NCBI RefSeq assembly: GCF_900101895.1
Contig: NZ_FMVF01000005.1
Span: forward strand, 66,463 to 130,462
Direction of reading: 5' to 3'
Source of the DNA: Flavobacterium caeni
GTDB lineage: Bacteria > Bacteroidota > Bacteroidia > Flavobacteriales > Flavobacteriaceae
Length of the DNA: 64,000 nucleotides
Below are positions 42,819 through 52,145 of the stretch, piece after piece. Numbering within the stretch: the first letter of the stretch is position 1; every line of letters begins with the position of its first letter. Below the pieces are notes generated by a model that was not told the origin of the DNA, searched no databases, and was given only the letters and a program-made list of their open reading frames with translations. Both the position numbers and the translations under genes were made by a program.

Positions 42819-45101
42819 ATGGAACAATTTAATTTAAGCCCCAGCCCGGCTCTATTGGATCTTTTGGGTAAAATCCCCTTTAAAGGATGGCAATGTGTGG
42901 CTGAGCTAGTAGACAATTCAATTGACGCAATAATTAGTAATGAAAGTCTTTTACAGGAATACCAGAAACAAATATCGGTGCATATTCCAACCAAGAAAGG
43001 TATTTCTGAAAATCAACCACTTGTTATTGAAGATTGGGGAATTGGTATGAACTCAACTCAACTTGAAAATGCTGTAAGAGCTGGTTTTTCAAGTAAGAAA
43101 ACGTCTGCTAATTTAGGATTGTTTGGAATGGGGTTTAATGTCGCCACTTCGCGATTAGCAAACGTAGTGCAAATATGGACTTCAACTGTTGAAATGGACA
43201 AAGAGATTGGGGTTTGTATTGACTTGAGGGAGATGAAAAAGGAGGGATCATTTTACCGGCCAAAAATGGAAAGAGTAAAATCCAACAAGTCATCTGGGAC
43301 AAGGATAGAGATTTTTGATTTCAAGGATCAGGCAGTAGGTCTTCTTCAATCAAAAACAATTATTAAAGAACTTCAACGAGCATATTCTGAAAAAATTTTT
43401 GATGAGTATCGGTTAAGAATTTTGATAAATAACGAGGAAATTAAGCCTTTTAAATTTTGCGTTTGGGACAAAACTCGAACGGTTAAGCATAAATATGAGG
43501 AGGTTCCTGCATATATAGGCATTGATAAACATTGGAGTGATCAGATGTTTTGCGAGGAGTGCTTAACGTGGATTGGGGATATTCCTGTCGACACATCGCT
43601 GAACATAGCTTGTCCGAAATGTAGTTCAAATGGTTCAATAATCAGAAAAAATATATCTATATCAGGATGGGTTGGGATACAAAGGTTTTCTGATGTAGAT
43701 CATTATGGAATCGACATTTCAAGAAATGGAAGAATTCTAAGCAAATTAGACAAAACATTTTTTGTTTGGGAAGAAGGCAAAGAAGATAGTCCCGACAAAT
43801 TTGATCCGGAATATCCTCGCGATACAACGTACGCGGGAGGAAGAATCGTAGGTCAATTAGAAGCAAATTTTGTAGTGCCCAAATATACAAAAGATGATTT
43901 CGAAAGGGACGATATCAATTGGAAGAGAGTAATTAACTTCATTCGAGGAGAGATGCCATTGCAGCCAGAGCTAGGGGCTCAAAGAGGTTACAAGTTCCCA
44001 AACCATTCTCCAATCGGCAGGTTGTTTAGCGCATATAGAAAAGTTAATCAGCCAGGAGCCAAGACACTCTGTTTTGGAAAAGAAAATGGAAACGTGGATC
44101 ATATTACTCCGAAGAACTGGGCCCAAAAATTTTATGGTGGAGACCCGGAATTCCAAACGGACAAAAAATGGTGGGAGGCTGTAGTTAGGGCAGACATGAA
44201 AGATGGCCCACCTGATTTCGATCCTCTAAATCCGTTACCTAAACCGCTGCCGTCACCAAAATTGCCAGATCGGGCAAATGAACCTGAAATAGTAGAAAAA
44301 TTTCCAGGGAAGAAAATTTTTAGAAAAACTCTGTCGTTTGATCTTGAGAATACACTTGGCGAAAAACCATTTGTTCTAACACTTATGGATTACTATCCTA
44401 CCGAAAACCTTGAATTGCCGATAATTTTTGACTCTAAAGGGTCTATGGGGAAGTTTGATGTATACATAAATAATAAGCATCACATGTTCTTGGATTTTGC
44501 AGATGGCTACGAAGATTTGATTTTTATGGAGATGGCGGCTAAGTATTCTCAATTGAAGAATAGCGATAATTGGCCAGTAACTAGAATTTATTATGAGTTA
44601 AAGTTAAAATACGCACCCAGTACAATGTTGAGTGTGCCCAATCTTGTGTCAAACGCTAATAAGCTTATGCGCAAAGTGCAAAACAAACTGATCAGAGGGG
44701 AAGGATATCAATTACCTAAAATTCCGAGTCTGTCTCAAGCTGAAGAAATCTCGATTAAAAAAAAGTATATTGATCTAGAAAAAGAGGCATTGATCGATTA
44801 CAATGATTTGCTTTCTACCACAGGTTTTTTGAAGTACATAGATTTAAACTACCTTTTCAAATTTATTGACGAATTTCCAGAGTTGGTTTATGATGGTAAA
44901 GTGTTCGACCTTCCATATTCGGATTTAGATTCGGAAACCAAAGTACATCAGAAAGCAAAATATTCCAGTTATCTAAGTGACGTGCGATGGTTCATGATCG
45001 AACTAGCGAACGAGGGTGATGAGGCAGTAAAAAAAATGAAACAGGAAATTATTCGTAACCGTTATAGCATCGAGCTCTTAGATGAGAGAATTACAGTCTA
45101 A
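42819..45101 (+). CDS. GHKL ATPase of MORC/MutL type with zinc ribbon
   Basis: The 760-residue protein has a complete Bergerat ATP fold: motif I AELVDNSIDA (Glu29, Asp32, Asn33), motif II EDWGIGM (Asp72, Gly74, Gly76), and the lid GLFGMGFN (100-107). A four-Cys ribbon follows: Cys245, Cys248, Cys265 and Cys268. The distal half (to 760) includes KIFRKTLSFDLENTLGEKPF and a helical end, with no recognised nuclease motif. GHKL proteins of this type in restriction-modification loci are described as MutL/MORC-like (Iyer and co-workers, 2008, from memory). They are thought to clamp or remodel DNA in an ATP-dependent way. It overlaps the helicase gene by 20 bases. Confidence 0.88.
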   Translation: MEQFNLSPSPALLDLLGKIPFKGWQCVAELVDNSIDAIISNESLLQEYQKQISVHIPTKKGISENQPLVIEDWGIGMNSTQLENAVRAGFSSKKTSANLGLFGMGFNVATSRLANVVQIWTSTVEMDKEIGVCIDLREMKKEGSFYRPKMERVKSNKSSGTRIEIFDFKDQAVGLLQSKTIIKELQRAYSEKIFDEYRLRILINNEEIKPFKFCVWDKTRTVKHKYEEVPAYIGIDKHWSDQMFCEECLTWIGDIPVDTSLNIACPKCSSNGSIIRKNISISGWVGIQRFSDVDHYGIDISRNGRILSKLDKTFFVWEEGKEDSPDKFDPEYPRDTTYAGGRIVGQLEANFVVPKYTKDDFERDDINWKRVINFIRGEMPLQPELGAQRGYKFPNHSPIGRLFSAYRKVNQPGAKTLCFGKENGNVDHITPKNWAQKFYGGDPEFQTDKKWWEAVVRADMKDGPPDFDPLNPLPKPLPSPKLPDRANEPEIVEKFPGKKIFRKTLSFDLENTLGEKPFVLTLMDYYPTENLELPIIFDSKGSMGKFDVYINNKHHMFLDFADGYEDLIFMEMAAKYSQLKNSDNWPVTRIYYELKLKYAPSTMLSVPNLVSNANKLMRKVQNKLIRGEGYQLPKIPSLSQAEEISIKKKYIDLEKEALIDYNDLLSTTGFLKYIDLNYLFKFIDEFPELVYDGKVFDLPYSDLDSETKVHQKAKYSSYLSDVRWFMIELANEGDEAVKKMKQEIIRNRYSIELLDERITV

Positions 45102-46770
45102 CTCAAAAGGATTTCTTTCTACTGAGCGTTTGTCAAGAGGGCCGTGGCAGGCGTTTGAAAGGGGTATAGCAAGGTTGCTTGTACATAGTGGCTGGGAGAT
45201 TTCAGAGATTGTAGGCGGATCAGGAGATCACGGCGCCGATATAATCGGGGCTGTAAGGGGGGCGGACGGAGCCTTAAATGAGTTTGTTTACCAAGCGAAA
45301 TTTTCAGAAACGAACAAGCCTTTGTCTGTAGACATTATCGGCGATGTAAAACGAGCAATGGAATATTATGGAATAGATAATGGGATAGCAGCTTCAAATC
45401 GTTCGCTAGGAGAGTCTCAAAATTTGCGATTGAAACAATTACAAGCAAACGGATATAACATACAAACCTTTCTTTCCAAAAGCGTTTTTGATTCCTATGT
45501 ACGATTAGCGGATTGGCCAATTGAAAAAAGGGCATTGAAAAAGTACCAATATGAAGCTTTGTCGGAATTACAGGAAGCATATATGAGAGGCGACAAACGA
45601 GGTCTAATATGTTTAGCAACAGGACTTGGTAAGACGTTTGTTGCGGCGACTTTTTTAAGGTGGTTGTTTGAATGTAATCCAGACTTGAACGTGTTGATTT
45701 TAGCTAATACGAAAGCCTTGGTCGAACAATTTGACCGGGCAATTTGGTCAAATATTCCGAAATGGGTTTCTACACACTTGTTATACGATTCTGAAAAGCC
45801 AGCATTTCTCGAGGGCGTAACACTATCTACGTTTCAAAGTTTTATGGATTTTCATAAACGTAATGAAGATTTTCGCTATGACATCGTGATAGTAGATGAA
45901 GCCCATCACGCGCCAGCAGATACTTACTCCGAAATTGTTAAAAAGCTAGATCCAAGGTTTTTATTAGGGTTAACGGCAACCCCATTCAGGAAAGACGACA
46001 GGGATGTTACTTATTTGTTCGGAAAACCATTAGTATATTATTCAGTTTATAAAGCTTTGCAAAAAGGCTTTTTAGCGAAAGTCGAATATCATCTACATAA
46101 CGACAATATCGACGAAGATTGGATCACCCAAAATAGTAGAAAAGGCCACACTCTCAAGCAGCTAAATAAAAAGATTTTTCTCCCTGAGAGAGATGATGTC
46201 ATTTGCGAAACTATATATGACGTTTGGACTAAGAATAGTTTAGAAAAGGGGATTGTTTTTTGCAATAGTAGTGAGCACGCGGAAAGAATCGAAAAGCTTC
46301 TCAGTGTAAATTTTCAGTTGCCGGTAAGATCATTAACAACCAGAGTTAAGGATTCGCGTGAACGCACTAAGAGACTTCGAGAATTTAGAAACGGAACTTG
46401 TAAGATTATTACTTGCTATGATATGCTCAACGAGGGTGTTGATGTTCCAGACGTAGATTTTATTGTATTTCTAAGAGTGACCCACAGCCGAGTGTACTTT
46501 CTGCAACAGTTAGGGAGAGGATTGCGATACAAAGAAGGCAAAACTCTAATTGTACACGACTTTGTCGCAGATATTAGGAGGGTCAAACGTGTGCAGTCAT
46601 TTCAAAATGAATTCGCCGCTACAAGAAAAAACGAAATAGAGAACCTTTATTTTGAATCTGATTTTGAACTTAATTTTAAGTTAGAACAAACCAATAATTT
46701 CTTAGATTTAGTTACGCGCGATATTTCTGAAGAAGCCGAGGACGATGAGGAATTTTTTCTTTCGGTTTAA
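45082..46770 (+). CDS. Mrr-like nuclease fused to DEAD/DEAH-box helicase
   Basis: The 562-residue protein starts with a restriction-endonuclease fold: Glu26, then GDHGADIIGAV with Asp53, and VYQAKFSE with Gln71 and Lys73, the D ... QxK form used by Mrr. A superfamily 2 helicase follows: Walker A ATGLGKT (Lys184), DEAH (272-275), LLGLTATPFRKD, and motif VI QQLGRGLRYKEGK. The arrangement fits the cutting and translocating subunit of an ATP-dependent restriction system, with the upstream methyltransferase for protection. It is the last gene of the island. Confidence 0.92.
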   Translation: MRELQSNSKGFLSTERLSRGPWQAFERGIARLLVHSGWEISEIVGGSGDHGADIIGAVRGADGALNEFVYQAKFSETNKPLSVDIIGDVKRAMEYYGIDNGIAASNRSLGESQNLRLKQLQANGYNIQTFLSKSVFDSYVRLADWPIEKRALKKYQYEALSELQEAYMRGDKRGLICLATGLGKTFVAATFLRWLFECNPDLNVLILANTKALVEQFDRAIWSNIPKWVSTHLLYDSEKPAFLEGVTLSTFQSFMDFHKRNEDFRYDIVIVDEAHHAPADTYSEIVKKLDPRFLLGLTATPFRKDDRDVTYLFGKPLVYYSVYKALQKGFLAKVEYHLHNDNIDEDWITQNSRKGHTLKQLNKKIFLPERDDVICETIYDVWTKNSLEKGIVFCNSSEHAERIEKLLSVNFQLPVRSLTTRVKDSRERTKRLREFRNGTCKIITCYDMLNEGVDVPDVDFIVFLRVTHSRVYFLQQLGRGLRYKEGKTLIVHDFVADIRRVKRVQSFQNEFAATRKNEIENLYFESDFELNFKLEQTNNFLDLVTRDISEEAEDDEEFFLSV

Positions 46771-46880
46771 GCCGTTTTACAATTGGATTTTTTACCCCAG
46801 ATGAAGTAGGCGTCGATAATTCGCGCAAATCCTACCCATGACTCCGAATCATCAACAACTCTTATTCTGATAGCCAAACT

Positions 46881-46930
46881 CTGTTGCAAAATTTCTGTTG
46901 CAAAAAATCTGCAACAAAATTTTTGCAACA
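46881..46930 (+). repeat. Right inverted copy of the 50-bp GTTGCAA-rich repeat
   Basis: CTGTTGCAAAATTTCTGTTG begins this copy. It also forms nested inverted repeats: outer GTTGCAAAA/TTTTGCAAC and inner TGTTGCA/TGCAACA. It lies 110 bp after the helicase stop and 98 bp before the carA start. The same four motif positions are kept as in the left copy. Confidence 0.75.
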
Positions 46931-46963
46931 CCTTTCCAAACTTTCAAATCTTTACCCCCAAAC

Positions 46964-46996
46964 CTTTGCGCGCTTTGCGTTAAATCCCTAAATTTG
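46964..46996 (+). promoter_or_regulatory. carA promoter built on a CTTTGCG repeat
   Basis: TTTG (46965-46968) in a CTTTGCG unit lies 20 bp upstream of a perfect TAnnTTTG box, TAAATTTG (46989-46996), matching the Bacteroidota promoter pattern. A second CTTTGCG unit sits at 46973-46979. Transcription would start near 47002, leaving a short leader before carA. Confidence 0.65.
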
Positions 46997-47027
46997 CACC
47001 CCAACTACCACCCACAACGCACTACAA

Positions 47028-48137
47028 ATGAAACACAACACCCGCCAACCCGCCATCTTGCTTTTAGCAGACGGCACCATCTTCCACGGCAAATCCATCG
47101 GCATCTCCGGCACCACCGTAGGCGAAGTCTGCTTCAACACCGGCATGACCGGCTACCAGGAGATTTTTACCGACCCGAGTTATTTTGGCCAGATCATGGT
47201 GGCCACCAACGCGCACATCGGGAATTATGGGGTCAATGAACAGGACATCGAGGCCGATAAGATCATGATTTCGGGATTGGTCTGCAAGAACTTCAGCTTT
47301 AATTATTCGCGCGACAACGCCAGCGGCAGCTTGTTTGATTATTTCGAGAAGCACAACCTGGTGTGCATTTCAGACGTCGATACGCGCGCGCTGGTGAGCT
47401 ACATCCGCGATCATGGGGCGCAAAATGCGGTGATTTCGACCGATGGCAAATCGGTAGAAGAGTTGAAGCAAATTTTGGCCGATGCCCCCGATATGAAAGG
47501 ACTCGAGCTCGCGTCAAAGGTGTCTACCAAGGCGCCGTATTACGTGGGCGAACCGACGGCCACCTACAAAATCGCGGCGCTCGATTTGGGCATCAAGAAA
47601 AATATTTTGCGCAACCTGGCCAAACGCGACTGCTACATCAAGGTGTTCCCGTACGACACCAATTACGAAACCATGAAAGCCTTTAACCCCGACGGGTATT
47701 TCCTGTCGAACGGCCCCGGCGATCCCGAGCCTTTGGTTTTGGCGCAAGAGGTGGCCAAGGAAATTTTGAAAAACAACGATCCGGTATTCGGCATCTGCTT
47801 GGGCCACCAGATTTTGGCGCTGGCCAACGGCATCCCGACCTATAAGATGTTCAACGGGCACCGCGGCATCAACCACCCGGTAGCCAATGTGCTCACGGGC
47901 AAGGGCGAGATCACGTCGCAAAACCACGGGTTTGCCGTAGACAAAGAAAAACTCGAGGCGCACCCCGATTTCGAGATCACGCACCTGCACATCAACGACC
48001 AGACCGTGGCGGGCATGCGCATGAAAAACAAGAACTGCTTCTCGGTACAGTACCATCCCGAGGCGAGCCCCGGCCCGCACGACGCGTCGTACCTGTTCGA
48101 CCAGTTCATCGAGAACATAGAAAAAGCCACCGTGTAG
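47028..48137 (+). CDS. carA: Carbamoyl-phosphate synthase small subunit
   Basis: The 369-residue glutaminase subunit has the N-terminal CPSase_sm domain (GTTVGEVCFNTGMTGYQEIF) and a C-terminal class I amidotransferase with the nucleophile Cys257 in GICLGHQIL and the His/Glu pair in VQYHPEASPGPHD. It releases ammonia from glutamine for the large subunit (carB, not in this window) to make carbamoyl phosphate for arginine and pyrimidines. No riboswitch or PyrR-like leader is evident. Confidence 0.98.
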   Translation: MKHNTRQPAILLLADGTIFHGKSIGISGTTVGEVCFNTGMTGYQEIFTDPSYFGQIMVATNAHIGNYGVNEQDIEADKIMISGLVCKNFSFNYSRDNASGSLFDYFEKHNLVCISDVDTRALVSYIRDHGAQNAVISTDGKSVEELKQILADAPDMKGLELASKVSTKAPYYVGEPTATYKIAALDLGIKKNILRNLAKRDCYIKVFPYDTNYETMKAFNPDGYFLSNGPGDPEPLVLAQEVAKEILKNNDPVFGICLGHQILALANGIPTYKMFNGHRGINHPVANVLTGKGEITSQNHGFAVDKEKLEAHPDFEITHLHINDQTVAGMRMKNKNCFSVQYHPEASPGPHDASYLFDQFIENIEKATV

Positions 48138-48150
48138 GTGGCTTTTTTTT
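48121..48150. terminator. Bidirectional terminator between carA and the adhesin gene
   Basis: AAAGCCACC (48123-48131) pairs with GGTGGCTTT (48137-48145) around a five-base loop, with five A residues before and eight T residues after. The stem overlaps the last codons and stop of carA and can also end the convergent adhesin transcript. Confidence 0.9.
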
Positions 48151-48182
48151 GAGGCTTCCCCACGGGTTCCGGGACAATCTAT

Positions 48183-51100
48183 TCACTTATTCTCAACGGT
48201 TTTGATACGCTCGGACAAAGCCTCCACTATTTTCTTGAGCTCGTCGAGTTCGGTTTGCAGTGTTTTATTTTGTGCGTCGAGCTGTTTGACGGCATTGACC
48301 GATGCCACGAGTATGTCGTTGATGTTCAGGTTCAGGTAACCGTCGTCGTCGGTGCCCACGCAATTCGGGAAAATACGTTGTACATCCTGCGCAAGAAACC
48401 CGCCGAATTCGGTGTCGAGCACCTGCTGGTCGAATGTGCGCGCGCCCGCATTTTTGTAGCGGTAGCGTACCGGGCGCAGTTGTTTGATTTCTTCGAGCCC
48501 CGCCGTAAAATCGCCCGTGACATTTTTTAAACGCGCATCCGACACGATGGTCCAGGTGCTCGTGCCCGGTTTGCGGCCCTGGTCTACCGTGAGCTCGAAT
48601 TGCCCAAGCGGGGTAGCCGTGCCAAGACCCGTCCTTCCGTTTTTAAGCACCACCAAGGCGTCGCGGCGTTCGGCGGCATCCACTACCGAATTGTTGTTGG
48701 TGTCTGCCGCATTGCCCACCACAAAAATACGGTCGGTGCCATTGGCCAACCTGAATTGTGTCGCGCCGTTGACCGAGGGGGTATAGACGGTTGCCCCGAT
48801 GCCCACGACAGTTTCGCCAAAACTATAGGCGGTGTGGTTGTGCCCCATGGCCGTAGAGGCGTTGCCGCTGGCCGTGGTGTCGTTACCCATCGCGGTCGAG
48901 GCCGAATTGTTGGCCGTAGAATTGATCCCTGTGGCGATAGCATAAATACCGGCCGCAGTCGTGGCGAAACCAGTGGCGGTCGAATAGTTGCCGCTGGCGG
49001 TGGTATTGACGCCCATGGCTGTCGAACCAGACCCGCTTGCCAACGTGCCGCTACCAAAAGCGCTCGATGTGTTTCCGCTGGCCACCGATTGGAATCCCAT
49101 GGCGGTGGCATACGATGCCGTGGCTTCGGTATAATAGCCTCCGGCAAACGTGGTGTATCCACTGGCCAATGTATTGATCCCTAAAGCCATCGAATAGTTG
49201 CCCACATTGGCATCGTCCCAATTGGCGGTCAACGCGCGACCTGCCCTGAAAGCGGCCTTGCGTGGGTTGAAGAACATTTTTGTTCCGGCGCCCGCCAAGT
49301 CGATGGTTGCCCCGCTGCCGAACGTGCCCGTCACTTGCAGGCCATCGTTGCCAGAGACGAGCACCGCGCCTGTATCGGCGGTAATGTTTCTCCCTGCACC
49401 CGCGCCGCCAAAATCATACGCCTGGTCGAGCGTGCCCGAGGTGTTGCCTTGCAGGTATTCCTTGGTGACGATGGCCTTGCCGTCGGCGGCATCGATCATG
49501 GCGTTGGTGGTCGACGGCAGGCGTGTAAGACCCGTTTTGAGCATGATGAGTGCATCGGAACGTTCGAAGAGTTCCACCTGATTGTTGTTGTTGACATCGA
49601 CTGCGTTGCCGATGGTGAACAGCCGATCGTTGTTATTGGCCACCCCAAAGGACAAGTCACCGCCCGCCGAGGCGACATAGTTGGTGGCTCCTATGCCCAG
49701 TACTGTTTCGCCGTAGGAGTGTGCGGTGCTGCCGGCACCAAAGACAGACGAAGTGAAACCGTTTGCATTATTTCGCCATCCCGCCGCTACCGTATAGTAG
49801 GCGTTGGCGTTGTTTTCTCCGCCCACGGCAAAAGCGCCCTGGGAAGTGGCGTCGCACGCATAGCCAAGCGAAATGGCGGCGGGGCCCAAGGCTATGTTGT
49901 CATAGCCCGCCGAAAAGGAATAGAAGCCTACGTTTGCGTCGTCCCACTGCGCCCCGGTGACACGCCCGGCCCTGAAGGCGCAACGCCTTGGGTTCCAAAC
50001 CATCCTTACGCCGGCTCCCGAAGGAACGAGCGCGCCGGTATTGAACGTCCCGGTCGAAACCAAGCCGTCGGTGCCGTTGATGGTCACCGCACCCGTATCG
50101 GCTGTAATGGTTCTCCCGGCACCCGCGCCGCCAAAATCATACGCCTGGTCGAGCGTGCCCGAGGTGTTGCCTTGCAGGTATTCTTTGGTCACGATGGCCT
50201 TGCCGTCGGCGGCATCGATTAGGGCGTTGGTCATAGAGGGTAGGCGGGTGAGGCCATTTTTGAGCATGATCAATCCATCCGAACGTTCGGCGAAGTCGAT
50301 CGAACCGTTGTTGTTGAGGTCAAGCGCATTGCCCACCACAAACAACCGGTCGGTGGCATTGGCCGCGCGGAATTGACTGGCGCCGTTAACCGAAGTCGCA
50401 TAGGTGGTAGCGCCAAGACCGAAAGTCGTTTCCCCATAGCTGGGTGCTGCGTTGTTTATACCAAAAACGGTAGTGAAATTTCCGGTTGCCACAGTGTTAA
50501 CCCCAAATGCGGTCGAGGCGGCCCCTAAGGCCGTCGATCCAGACCCAAACGCAGTTGAAGTTTGGCCGCTTGCGCGGGTATTGTTCCCGAAAGCGGTAGA
50601 GTAGTTCCCTATGTTGACATCGTCCCACGCGGTTCCAAATACTATTCCGGCCCGAAAAGCCGCGCGTCTCGGGTTCCATACCATTCTGATTCCGTCGCCT
50701 GTTGGCGCTTGCGCCCCCGAGTTGAACGTTCCTGTCGAAACCAAGCCGTCGGTGCCGTCGATGGTCACCGCGCCCGTATCGGCGGTAATCGTACGTCCTG
50801 CACCCGCACCGCCAAAGTCATACGCCTGGTCGAGCGTACCCGAGGTGTTGCCTTGCAGGTATTCTTTGGTCACGATGGCCTTGCCGTCGGCGGCATCGAT
50901 CATGGCGTTGGTGGTAGAGGGTAATCGTGTGAGGCCGTTTTTGAGGATGATGAGTGCGTCGGAGCGTTCGGTGAGGTTGATAACATCGTCATCGTTGGCA
51001 TCTATGGCGTTACCTACCGCAAGGAGACGGTCGGTGGCATTGGCCGCCCGGAACTGGCTGGCACCGTTCGTAGAAGGGGTATAGTCGGTTGCGCCTATGC

Positions 51101-51908
51101 CCAGGATCGTTTCGCCATAGCTGGGCGCGGTGTTCGCTACCCCGGAAGCGAAGGAATTGTTTCCGGACGCGGTACTAAAGACGCCAAAAGCCGTCGATCT
51201 GTCGGCGCTTGCCACCGTAGAGAATCCAAAGGCGGTTGCCGTATTGGCGCTGGCTACGGTATGGCTTCCAAAAGCCATAGCTGCGATGCCACTTGCCGTG
51301 GTGGTGTTGCCCAGCGCGGTAGCCATAACGCCCGATGCCCTTGTCGCAAGGCCTGCGGCCAATGAGTAGTCGCCTGTGTTGGCCTCGTCCCAACTGGTCG
51401 AGCTACTGTGGCCCGCCCTGAATGCTCCTTTGCGCGGATTCCAAATCATACGCGGCCCGCTTAGGACGGGTATGGTTGCGCCGCTTCCAAACGTTCCCGT
51501 TGCGATAAACCCATCGTTGCCGTTGATGGTTACCGCACCCGCATCGGCGGTAATGGTGCGTCCTACACCTGCGCCGCCAAAATCATACGCCTGGTCGAGC
51601 GTGCCGCCGTCGGCGCCTTTGAGTGGTTGCCAACTCGTGGTGGGGTTGTTCCAAAAATAAAAGCCGGGTGGGTTGGGGCCTGCGGCCGTCGTCAGGTATA
51701 CGAGCATGCCTTGTTGTGCGGCGGTCGGGTTTGCGGCGGGAAAGGCGTCGATCTTGGGAATCAGGATACCGTCGGTGCTGGACGGCGTGGCCTGGTTGCT
51801 CGAACGGATGTCGAGTTGGGCGTCTGGCGTGGTGGTGCCCACACCTACCTGTGCGTGGATCGAAAACGGTGCGATCCACAGCATACCGAGGAGGTATATT
51901 TTTTTCAT
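48183..51908 (-). CDS. Repeat-rich surface adhesin with C-terminal S74 chaperone domain
   Basis: The 1241-residue protein has a signal peptide (MKKIYLLGMLWIAPFSIHAQ), an N-terminal VGVGTTTPDAQLDIRSS region, and four modules that start TLDQAYDFGGAG(A/V)GR. Each module is followed by YadA-head-like runs of 14-residue ASG/ATAFG repeats. The C-terminus has an intramolecular chaperone of endosialidase domain (SDARLKNVTGDFTAGLEEI, GFLAQDVQRIFP) and a coiled coil. Such proteins form trimeric fibres; cleavage of the S74 domain is uncertain. No T9SS tail is present, so attachment to the cell is unclear. The DNA coding the modules is itself repeated. Confidence 0.88.
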   Translation of the reverse strand: MKKIYLLGMLWIAPFSIHAQVGVGTTTPDAQLDIRSSNQATPSSTDGILIPKIDAFPAANPTAAQQGMLVYLTTAAGPNPPGFYFWNNPTTSWQPLKGADGGTLDQAYDFGGAGVGRTITADAGAVTINGNDGFIATGTFGSGATIPVLSGPRMIWNPRKGAFRAGHSSSTSWDEANTGDYSLAAGLATRASGVMATALGNTTTASGIAAMAFGSHTVASANTATAFGFSTVASADRSTAFGVFSTASGNNSFASGVANTAPSYGETILGIGATDYTPSTNGASQFRAANATDRLLAVGNAIDANDDDVINLTERSDALIILKNGLTRLPSTTNAMIDAADGKAIVTKEYLQGNTSGTLDQAYDFGGAGAGRTITADTGAVTIDGTDGLVSTGTFNSGAQAPTGDGIRMVWNPRRAAFRAGIVFGTAWDDVNIGNYSTAFGNNTRASGQTSTAFGSGSTALGAASTAFGVNTVATGNFTTVFGINNAAPSYGETTFGLGATTYATSVNGASQFRAANATDRLFVVGNALDLNNNGSIDFAERSDGLIMLKNGLTRLPSMTNALIDAADGKAIVTKEYLQGNTSGTLDQAYDFGGAGAGRTITADTGAVTINGTDGLVSTGTFNTGALVPSGAGVRMVWNPRRCAFRAGRVTGAQWDDANVGFYSFSAGYDNIALGPAAISLGYACDATSQGAFAVGGENNANAYYTVAAGWRNNANGFTSSVFGAGSTAHSYGETVLGIGATNYVASAGGDLSFGVANNNDRLFTIGNAVDVNNNNQVELFERSDALIMLKTGLTRLPSTTNAMIDAADGKAIVTKEYLQGNTSGTLDQAYDFGGAGAGRNITADTGAVLVSGNDGLQVTGTFGSGATIDLAGAGTKMFFNPRKAAFRAGRALTANWDDANVGNYSMALGINTLASGYTTFAGGYYTEATASYATAMGFQSVASGNTSSAFGSGTLASGSGSTAMGVNTTASGNYSTATGFATTAAGIYAIATGINSTANNSASTAMGNDTTASGNASTAMGHNHTAYSFGETVVGIGATVYTPSVNGATQFRLANGTDRIFVVGNAADTNNNSVVDAAERRDALVVLKNGRTGLGTATPLGQFELTVDQGRKPGTSTWTIVSDARLKNVTGDFTAGLEEIKQLRPVRYRYKNAGARTFDQQVLDTEFGGFLAQDVQRIFPNCVGTDDDGYLNLNINDILVASVNAVKQLDAQNKTLQTELDELKKIVEALSERIKTVENK
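49380..51610. repeat. Four internal direct repeats within the adhesin gene
   Basis: The block containing CGCCTGGTCGAGCGT recurs near 49411, 50131, 50817 and 51580, spaced about 690-760 bp. Roughly 100-130 bp around each of the first three, including GATGGCCTTGCCGTCGGCGG, is nearly identical. Recombination between copies could change module number. Confidence 0.85.
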
Positions 51909-52145
51909 AAAGATGTGATTTTTAGGCAGATTCCGGGTAGGTCTAAATTATCTTTAATCGGCTGGAAGTCAAAAGATAAAATGCGCGAATGTACAATCGG
52001 TAGGAAATGACGGGTAACCGGTAGCCGTTGCCTTGTAATCGGTCGAAAAAAAGCTTGCGGGTGTTCTCTTTTGTACGTTCAAAGCCGTTTTGCGATGCGC
52101 GATGTGCCGGAATTTGTCTTACTTTAGCAAGATAACGCCGTTTTT

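Larger units (their letters stand above)
40645..46930. mobile_element. Putative restriction-modification island bounded by inverted repeats
   Basis: The segment comprises four same-strand genes with small overlaps or close spacing, noticeably lower GC than both flanks, and 50-bp inverted copies at its two edges. No transposase, integrase or target-site duplication was found. The island sits between rplQ and carA, which are adjacent in some relatives (from memory). Mobility is inference from composition and the edge repeats. Confidence 0.45.

Noticed and set aside
49380-51610. Repeats considered as a CRISPR array
   Set aside because: Units are hundreds of bases, coding and in frame within an adhesin, without short uniform spacers.
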